From Brotaphodocola sp003480315 (GTDB lineage: Bacteria; Bacillota; Clostridia; Lachnospirales; Lachnospiraceae), in the NCBI RefSeq assembly GCF_964246085.1, contig NZ_CAXTPD010000001.1: a DNA stretch of 64,000 bases. One strand, 5' to 3'. Below the pieces are notes generated by a model. That model did not search any database. It had not been told where the DNA came from and saw only the letters and a program-made list of their open reading frames with translations. Position 1 is the first letter of the stretch. The number at the start of each line of letters is the position of its first letter. Shown here piece by piece: positions 59,051 to 64,000 of this stretch. The position numbers and the translations under genes are program-made.

Positions 59051-59935
59051 TTATTTTAAAAGGCTGGGGATATCGAGAAGTCCCCAGCCTTGCTGGTTTC
59101 TGGGGAGACCAAGATCTACGGCACGTTCCCGCAAAAGAAGCTTTACATCGCGGTTGGACATTTCCGGATTCTGCTCCAAAAGCAGGGCAATGGCACCGGA
59201 AACATAAGGAGTGGCCATACTGGTGCCGCTTTTTATGGTGTAACGGCCGCTCTGATTGCTGCAGCTTGTGATGGCCGCCCCCGGAGCTACAATATCCGGT
59301 TTACAGACGCAGGAACGGGTCGGTCCCCGCCCGGAGTAGTCGGACATGCGGCTGCCCATGACATTGACTACCCGGTCATCATCGGAACAGCCTACCGTGA
59401 TGACTTTGCGGCTGATGCCCGGCGTGGTGATGGTTCCCCGCTTTGGCCCCATGTTCCCGGCTGCCACAACCACTACAAAGCCTGCATCCCAGATTTCTTC
59501 GACACCGCGCACCAGGGCAGACGTCTCACTCATGTTCCGGCCGGAGAACGAGCCGACGGACACATTGACGATACGGATGTTGAATCGGTCGCGCTGCTGC
59601 AGGATGAGGTGGAGACCGGCCAGGACATCGGAAACATAGCCGCCGCCCCGTTTGTCCAGCACCTTGACCGGAATGAGGTGGCAGCCGGGAGCGATGCCGC
59701 AGAACCGGCCTTTGCTGGCACTGCCGTCCCCGGCGATGATGCCGCAGACATGAGTGCCGTGTCCGTTATCATCATAAGGCAGACGTCGTCGCCGTACCAT
59801 ATCAAAAAAGGCGGCGATCCGTGCCTGATAGTCTTCGTGGGGAAAGCAGCCGGTATCCAGTACGGCTACCCCGATGCCGCGCCCGGTGGGGTGGTCAGAA
59901 CCGGATCCGGGAGGGAAAATGGGGGCCTGGCTCAT
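59051..59935 (-). CDS. Subtilisin-like serine protease, intracellular type (S8)
   Basis: The 294-residue protease has the full triad: Asp27 in VAVLDTG, His59 in NGHGTHVCG and Ser239 in GTSMATPYVSGA, with the oxyanion Asn in VVVAAGNMGP. There is no signal peptide or long propeptide, so it resembles intracellular subtilisins (Isp) or short S8 proteases. Its last codons form a GC-rich hairpin. It is transcribed alone, facing serA. Confidence 0.92.
   Translation of the reverse strand: MSQAPIFPPGSGSDHPTGRGIGVAVLDTGCFPHEDYQARIAAFFDMVRRRRLPYDDNGHGTHVCGIIAGDGSASKGRFCGIAPGCHLIPVKVLDKRGGGYVSDVLAGLHLILQQRDRFNIRIVNVSVGSFSGRNMSETSALVRGVEEIWDAGFVVVVAAGNMGPKRGTITTPGISRKVITVGCSDDDRVVNVMGSRMSDYSGRGPTRSCVCKPDIVAPGAAITSCSNQSGRYTIKSGTSMATPYVSGAIALLLEQNPEMSNRDVKLLLRERAVDLGLPRNQQGWGLLDIPSLLK
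59060..59091 (-). terminator. Hairpin inside the 3' end of the protease gene, possible terminator
   Basis: AAGGCTGGGGA (59060-59070) pairs perfectly with 59081-59091; on the minus strand TTTTAAAATAA follows, which includes the stop codon. On the plus strand no T-run follows. Confidence 0.5.
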
Positions 59936-60059
59936 GGAAACTCCCGGCTTCTTTTTACTGTTATGGTATTCAGGAGAAGCACTTCCCGTACGTGTCCATA
60001 CTTAAGAATATCTTCATAATCTATTTAAACATTATACAAACATTTCCGTAAGGCTTATG

Positions 60060-60168
60060 TTATACTAAAGTCAGAAAAAGATAAACATCTGAACTCCTTA
60101 AAACTTTTTTGAAACGAATATGTAAGAAAAAATCCTGTGCAACCATCACGGCACAGGATTTTTTTGTT
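60060..60168 (+). other. Upstream region of the protease gene with an orphan terminator
   Basis: The gap between the protease start (59935) and recA (60504) has no protein gene. A terminator stem AAATCCTGTGC (60130-60140) / GCACAGGATTT (60151-60161) with T-run ends no known plus-strand gene. TATACT (60061-60066) might be the -10 box of a short RNA of about 90 nt; no clear -35 box is seen. Confidence 0.4.
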
Positions 60169-60172
60169 TCAT

Positions 60173-60201
60173 TTGACATGCTGTCTGTGGCATGCTATAT
60201 T
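60173..60201 (+). promoter_or_regulatory. Strong promoter about 330 bases upstream of recA
   Basis: TTGACA (60173-60178) and TATATT (60196-60201) are 17 bases apart. Downstream the sequence can fold into GGGCC-GTCC-GGCCC (60218-60231) and CGGCAA/TTGCCG (60319-60337). It would make a long recA leader or an independent RNA. Confidence 0.6.
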
Positions 60202-60400
60202 GAAGATGCAGTCCAGCGGGCCGTCCGGCCCATCTGATTATCCGGCGTTTCGCCAGAATCCACTTTTATCATTGAGACAACCGATTCTGTTCAGAATATG
60301 CACCGTTCTTTGCAGTATCGGCAAAACCCTGTTGCCGGGCACACATGTGTGAATCAGTAACGGAACAGCAAAAATCCTGCGGCTGAGCGGAAACAATTTG

Positions 60401-60456
60401 TTGACATTTGAAGCAGTTTATACTATGATTAAAACATTGAAAAGAACATTTGTTCG
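60401..60456 (+). promoter_or_regulatory. recA promoter with LexA (SOS) box
   Basis: TTGACA (60401-60406) and TATGAT (60424-60429) have a 17-base spacer. Just downstream AGAACATTTGTTCG (60443-60456) matches the Gram-positive LexA/DinR box CGAAC-N4-GTTCG except for the first base, covering the transcription start, so LexA should repress here. Confidence 0.85.
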
Positions 60457-60503
60457 CAGACTGAAATACAGAAAACTGCGAGGTTCTGCATTTGGAGGAA
60501 GAT

Positions 60504-61586
60504 ATGAATAAAGACGATAAATTAAAAGCATTGGACGCTGCCATCACACAGATTGAGAAGTCTTACGGAAAGGGCTCTATCATGAAACTGGGCGATTCCG
60601 GCACCAATATGAATATTGAAACCGTTCCGACCGGTTCCATCAGCCTGGATATCGCGCTGGGCCTTGGCGGTGTGCCGAAGGGCCGTGTCATTGAGATCTA
60701 CGGACCGGAGTCCAGTGGTAAAACCACGGTAGCACTCCACATGGTTGCAGAGGTACAGAAGCGTGGCGGCATTGCCGGCTTCATTGACGCAGAGCATGCG
60801 CTGGATCCGGTATATGCAAAGAATATCGGTGTGGATATTGACAATCTCTACATTTCGCAGCCGGACAACGGTGAGCAGGCTCTGGAAATTACCGAGACCA
60901 TGGTTCGTTCCGGCGCAGTAGATATTGTGATTGTGGACTCTGTTGCGGCTCTGGTTCCAAAGGCCGAGATCGATGGTGAGATGGGAGATTCCCATGTGGG
61001 CCTGCAGGCCCGCCTGATGTCTCAGGCACTGCGTAAGCTGACCGGTATTATCAGCAAGTCAAACTGCTGTGTGATCTTTATCAACCAGCTGCGTGAAAAG
61101 GTTGGAGTTATGTTCGGCAATCCAGAGACGACTACCGGCGGCCGTGCACTGAAGTTTTATTCTTCCGTCCGCATGGATGTGCGCCGTGTGGAGTCCATCA
61201 AGCAGGGCGGCGAGGTGATCGGCAATCATGTACGTGTCAAAGTCGTAAAAAATAAGATTGCTCCGCCATTCAAGGAGGCAGAGTTTGATATTATGTTTGG
61301 TCAGGGCATTTCCAAAGAGGGAGATATTCTGGACCTGGCAGCCAAGGATAACATCGTGGAGAAGAGCGGTGCATGGTATGCCTACGGCGGCGCGAAGATC
61401 GGCCAGGGCCGTGAGAATGCCAAGACCTACCTGCGTGAGCATCCGGCAGTCTGCGCTGAGATTGAGACGAAGGTACGCGAGAAACACGGCCTTCCGGCAG
61501 ATGAGGCGGTAGCGGCTCTCGCAGCAGGCGCAGCAGAAGAAGAGGCGCAGGACGCAGCATTCACCGGTGCTGATGACGCTGAGTAA
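60504..61586 (+). CDS. recA: Recombinase A
   Basis: ATG 60504 follows GGAGGA by 4 bases; a TTG at 60492 lies in front of that site. The 360-residue protein is complete: Walker A GPESSGKTT (67-75), Walker B VDIVIVDSVAALVP, DNA loop L1 around GEMGDSHVGLQARLMSQALR, L2 after INQLREKVGVMFGNPETTTGG, and an acidic C-terminus. It carries out strand exchange and triggers LexA cleavage. recX follows directly. Confidence 0.98.
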   Translation: MNKDDKLKALDAAITQIEKSYGKGSIMKLGDSGTNMNIETVPTGSISLDIALGLGGVPKGRVIEIYGPESSGKTTVALHMVAEVQKRGGIAGFIDAEHALDPVYAKNIGVDIDNLYISQPDNGEQALEITETMVRSGAVDIVIVDSVAALVPKAEIDGEMGDSHVGLQARLMSQALRKLTGIISKSNCCVIFINQLREKVGVMFGNPETTTGGRALKFYSSVRMDVRRVESIKQGGEVIGNHVRVKVVKNKIAPPFKEAEFDIMFGQGISKEGDILDLAAKDNIVEKSGAWYAYGGAKIGQGRENAKTYLREHPAVCAEIETKVREKHGLPADEAVAALAAGAAEEEAQDAAFTGADDAE

Positions 61587-61590
61587 TTAT

Positions 61591-62166
61591 ATGAAAATAT
61601 GGAGTATACAGGGCGGAGAAGTACAGGTGCAAAGTCTGCCCATGGAATCTTTGCAGTCCGGAAAACAGCAGAATCCGGCAGCAAACAGAAAGAAAGCAAA
61701 CGGTCAGAACAGAACAGTCCGGGAGTGCGCCCTCGCACTCCTGGAGTTTCGTGACCGGACCGAGCGGGAACTTCGCCGAAAACTGAAAGAGCGTGAATAC
61801 AGCACAGAGGAAATAGATGAGACGGTACTCTTTTTAAAAGAGTACCGTTATTTAGACGATGAGGCTTACGCGGGGCGTTATATCCGCACCTGTGCCGCAC
61901 GGAAAAGCCGCCGGCAGATCCGGGCAGATTTAGAGCGCAAGGGAGTATCCCGTGAGATCATTGATCTTCAGCTTCAGGAGGAAAACGTGGACGAGGACAG
62001 CCAGATCCGAAAGCTTCTTGAGAAGAAAGGATATGAACCCGGAAAGCGCATGGAGCCTGCAGAATATCGTCGTCTTATGGGGGCACTTGGCCGCCGCGGA
62101 TTCTCCGGTGAGGCAATCCGCAGAGTCACGGAAAGCATGCGTGAGGAGTATGACTCGTTCCTCTGA
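61591..62166 (+). CDS. recX: Regulatory protein RecX
   Basis: The product (191 residues from ATG 61591; GTG 61567 and ATG 61573 within recA are alternatives) contains three-helix RecX repeats: ECALALLEFRDRTERELRRKL, the YRYLDDEAYAGRYIR motif and ALGRRGFSGEAIRRV. RecX binds RecA filaments and limits their activity. Position directly after recA is the usual one. No clear ribosome site is seen, so translation may be coupled to recA. Confidence 0.92.
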   Translation: MKIWSIQGGEVQVQSLPMESLQSGKQQNPAANRKKANGQNRTVRECALALLEFRDRTERELRRKLKEREYSTEEIDETVLFLKEYRYLDDEAYAGRYIRTCAARKSRRQIRADLERKGVSREIIDLQLQEENVDEDSQIRKLLEKKGYEPGKRMEPAEYRRLMGALGRRGFSGEAIRRVTESMREEYDSFL

Positions 62167-62231
62167 TTGTAGCTGCAGAACGTATAAGGCTGCTTCCATT
62201 CAGAAAATTCGTGCCCATGAAAGGTATCTTA

Positions 62232-62260
62232 TTGACATAGTGCACAAAACAGTTTAAAAT
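62232..62260 (+). promoter_or_regulatory. Promoter of rny
   Basis: TTGACA (62232-62237) and TAAAAT (62255-62260) are 17 bases apart, about 50 bases before the start codon. Confidence 0.8.
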
Positions 62261-62309
62261 TGAAGTGTTGTATTGGTGTACAATGAAAATTAAATAAGGA
62301 GGTGCTCCT

Positions 62310-63854
62310 GTGTCAACGATAATAGCAGTTGTAATTACACTGTGTGTTGTGGCGCCTATTACCTGGGCTGTTGCGACCGCGCATCGGAAGAATGCTTACG
62401 AAAGCAAGATCGGAACCGCGGAAGAAAAAGCCAGGGAAATAATAGATGAAGCGTTAAAGACGGCAGAGACAAAGAAGCGAGAAGCTCTCCTGGAGGCAAA
62501 GGAAGAGTCTTTAAAGACTAAGAATGAGCTGGATAAAGAGACAAAGGAAAGAAGAGCTGAACTTCAGCGCTATGAACGACGTGTGCTGAGCAAAGAAGAA
62601 AATCTGGACAAAAAAGCAGAGAACATGGAACGGCGGGAAGCCGGACTTGCATCCCGTGAGGAAGCCTTGAACAAGCGTAACAGCGAGGTTGAGGCCCTGT
62701 ACGAAAAAGGAATACAGGAACTGGAGCGTATTTCCGGTTTAACCTCCGAACAGGCAAAAGAGTATCTGCTCAGATCTGTTGAGGCAGAGGTCAAGCATGA
62801 TACTGCCAAGATGATCAAGGATCTGGAAAACAAGGCAAAAGAAGAGGCTGATAAAAAGGCAAAAGAGTACGTGGTCACTGCAATCCAGAGATGTGCTGCA
62901 GACCATGTGGCTGAGACGACGGTGTCAGTCGTACAGCTTCCGAACGATGAAATGAAGGGTCGCATCATTGGCCGTGAGGGTCGTAACATCCGTACCCTTG
63001 AGACCATGACCGGCGTAGAGCTGATCATCGATGATACTCCGGAGGCGGTGGTATTATCCGGCTTTGATCCGGTACGGCGTGAGGTGGCAAGAATTGCCCT
63101 GGAACGTCTGATCGTGGATGGACGTATCCATCCTGCAAGAATCGAAGAGATGGTAGAGAAAGCGCAGCGTGAAGTTGAAGCGAATATGCGTGAGGATGGT
63201 GAGGCTGCAGCCCTTGAGGTTGGCATCCATGGAATCCATCCGGAACTGATCAAACTGCTTGGTAAGATGAAGTTCAGAACCAGTTACGGTCAGAATGCGT
63301 TAAAGCATTCTATCGAGGTTGCACAGCTGGCAGGTCTGCTGGCCGCAGAGGTCGGAGCAGATGTGCGTCTGGCAAAGCGTGCCGGTTTACTGCATGACAT
63401 TGGAAAATCCATTGACCATGAGATGGAGGGCTCCCATGTACAGCTTGGTGCAGATCTTTGCAGAAAGTACAAAGAGTCTCCTACTGTTATCAACGCAGTA
63501 GAATCCCATCATGGTGATGTTGAGCCGCAGGGTCTGATCCCGTGCCTGGTACAGGCTGCAGATACGATTTCCGCAGCAAGACCTGGTGCAAGAAGAGAGA
63601 CTGTGGAGACATATACCAACAGATTAAAACAGCTTGAAGAGATCACAAACTCCTTCAAGGGAGTTGACAAGTCCTTTGCCATCCAGGCAGGCCGTGAGGT
63701 TCGTATCATGGTTATCCCGGAGCAGGTAAGTGACGACGATATGGTCCTGATGGCACGTGAGATTTCCAAGCGCATCGAGGATGAGCTGGAATATCCGGGT
63801 CAGATCAAGGTCAACGTGATCCGCGAATCCCGTGTGACAGATTACGCAAAATAA
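62310..63854 (+). CDS. rny: Ribonuclease Y
   Basis: The 514-residue membrane-anchored endoribonuclease starts mRNA decay in Firmicutes. An N-terminal membrane helix (IIAVVITLCVVAPITWAVA) is followed by a long charged coiled coil (about 30-190), a KH domain (GRIIGREGRNIRTLE, near 217) and an HD domain with His362-Asp363 in GLLHDIGKSID. The start is GTG at 62310 behind AAGGAGGTG. Its place after recA-recX is common in clostridia. Confidence 0.97.
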   Translation: MSTIIAVVITLCVVAPITWAVATAHRKNAYESKIGTAEEKAREIIDEALKTAETKKREALLEAKEESLKTKNELDKETKERRAELQRYERRVLSKEENLDKKAENMERREAGLASREEALNKRNSEVEALYEKGIQELERISGLTSEQAKEYLLRSVEAEVKHDTAKMIKDLENKAKEEADKKAKEYVVTAIQRCAADHVAETTVSVVQLPNDEMKGRIIGREGRNIRTLETMTGVELIIDDTPEAVVLSGFDPVRREVARIALERLIVDGRIHPARIEEMVEKAQREVEANMREDGEAAALEVGIHGIHPELIKLLGKMKFRTSYGQNALKHSIEVAQLAGLLAAEVGADVRLAKRAGLLHDIGKSIDHEMEGSHVQLGADLCRKYKESPTVINAVESHHGDVEPQGLIPCLVQAADTISAARPGARRETVETYTNRLKQLEEITNSFKGVDKSFAIQAGREVRIMVIPEQVSDDDMVLMAREISKRIEDELEYPGQIKVNVIRESRVTDYAK

Positions 63855-63896
63855 TCGTTTTCATGTGGACAGCAGCACAGTATATCAACAGAAATG

Positions 63897-63934
63897 AAAG
63901 ACCGGTATTGAGAAAATGCCGGTCTTTTTTATTT
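63897..63934 (+). terminator. Intrinsic terminator of rny
   Basis: AAAGACCGG (63897-63905) pairs with CCGGTCTTT (63919-63927), and the next two inner pairs extend the stem; a T-run follows. Confidence 0.88.
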
Positions 63935-63958
63935 CATAGGAAATTGCGTCCTATGAAA
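63932..63958. repeat. Perfect 9-bp inverted repeat after the rny terminator
   Basis: TTTCATAGG (63932-63940) and CCTATGAAA (63950-63958) enclose 9 bases. A further GC-rich part (63966-63993, with GCGC repeats) continues to the window edge. It may be an intergenic repeat or the start of another terminator; the window ends too early to tell. Confidence 0.55.
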
Positions 63959-64000
63959 CAAAAAAGCGCTCCGCAGGGATGCGCACTCGGCGCAAAGGTA

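Noticed and set aside
59090..60019. 309-codon plus-strand open frame opposite the subtilisin gene
   Set aside because: The opposite strand encodes a protease with a complete catalytic triad; the plus frame has no recognisable features and no good start.
60137..60352. 71-codon open frame upstream of recA
   Set aside because: It begins inside a terminator hairpin, overlaps a strong promoter and has no ribosome site or recognisable features.
60208..60500. 6S RNA upstream of recA
   Set aside because: I could not pair the 5' and 3' ends into the long closing stem typical of 6S RNA; left as an unassigned possible transcript.

Overview
The window looks like a chromosomal segment of a low-to-mid GC Gram-positive anaerobe of the class Clostridia, most probably a Lachnospiraceae-type gut bacterium. 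This is inferred from lipoprotein signal peptides, clostridial ChW and CW-binding surface repeats, a LexA/DinR-type SOS box at recA, RNase Y, a CotS-like spore-coat kinase relative, and Firmicutes-style promoters (TTGACA-N17-TATAAT) and ribosome sites (AGGAGG). No rRNA, tRNA or CRISPR array was seen.

Layout. 1-8366: housekeeping genes (GDPD tail, D-aminoacyl-tRNA deacylase, M18 aminopeptidase, secreted trigger-factor-like foldase, xpt, HAD phosphatase), then a tetrapyrrole pair: a HemC-CobA-HemD triple fusion and a separate precorrin-2 dehydrogenase. 8421-9830: amino-acid/sodium symporter. 10043-18114: a regulon in which a LacI-type repressor fused to a cytoplasmic solute-binding domain precedes an ABC importer (lipoprotein, ATPase, fused double permease) with a divergent glycerophosphodiesterase and a metallo-beta-lactamase-fold hydrolase; a LacI-like operator overlaps the -35 box of the importer promoter. 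18228-20550: CCA-adding enzyme and a CotS-like probable pseudokinase.

20619-22199 holds the most exciting system: a compact OMEGA element made of an intact IscB nuclease gene (split RuvC plus HNH) preceded by about 300 nt of structured RNA (omega-RNA/HEARO-like). It sits between what looks like the native promoter and the coding region of pgcA. The guide and the target-adjacent motif can be predicted by joining the two flanks.

24061-25692 is an L,D-transpeptidase with surface-binding repeats. 25871-38075 is a surface-polysaccharide cluster (glycosyltransferases, two flippase-like proteins, ATP-grasp enzyme, DegT aminotransferase, RmlC, Wzm-like permease without an adjacent ATPase, acyltransferase). 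38098-44553 carries a HAD phosphatase, a second M18 peptidase, gltX, a UvrD-family helicase, a corrinoid adenosyltransferase and a DUF1292 protein.

44576-45075 is a gene-free, 500-bp near-palindrome centred exactly on a 12-bp perfect palindrome. Each arm contains a 180-nt unit that is itself a long hairpin, and the two units keep pairing despite different arm sequences. I do not recognise it. 45259-50738 is a PTS IICBA operon with an allantoate-amidohydrolase-like M20 enzyme, an M24 protein that seems to have lost its metal site, and a convergent RpiR regulator. 50907-51911 encodes two small secreted CW-repeat proteins. 52201-59035 is branched-chain amino acid (leuB-ilvD-ilvB) and serine (serC-serA) biosynthesis. 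59051-63854 is an intracellular-type subtilisin, recA with SOS box, recX and rny.
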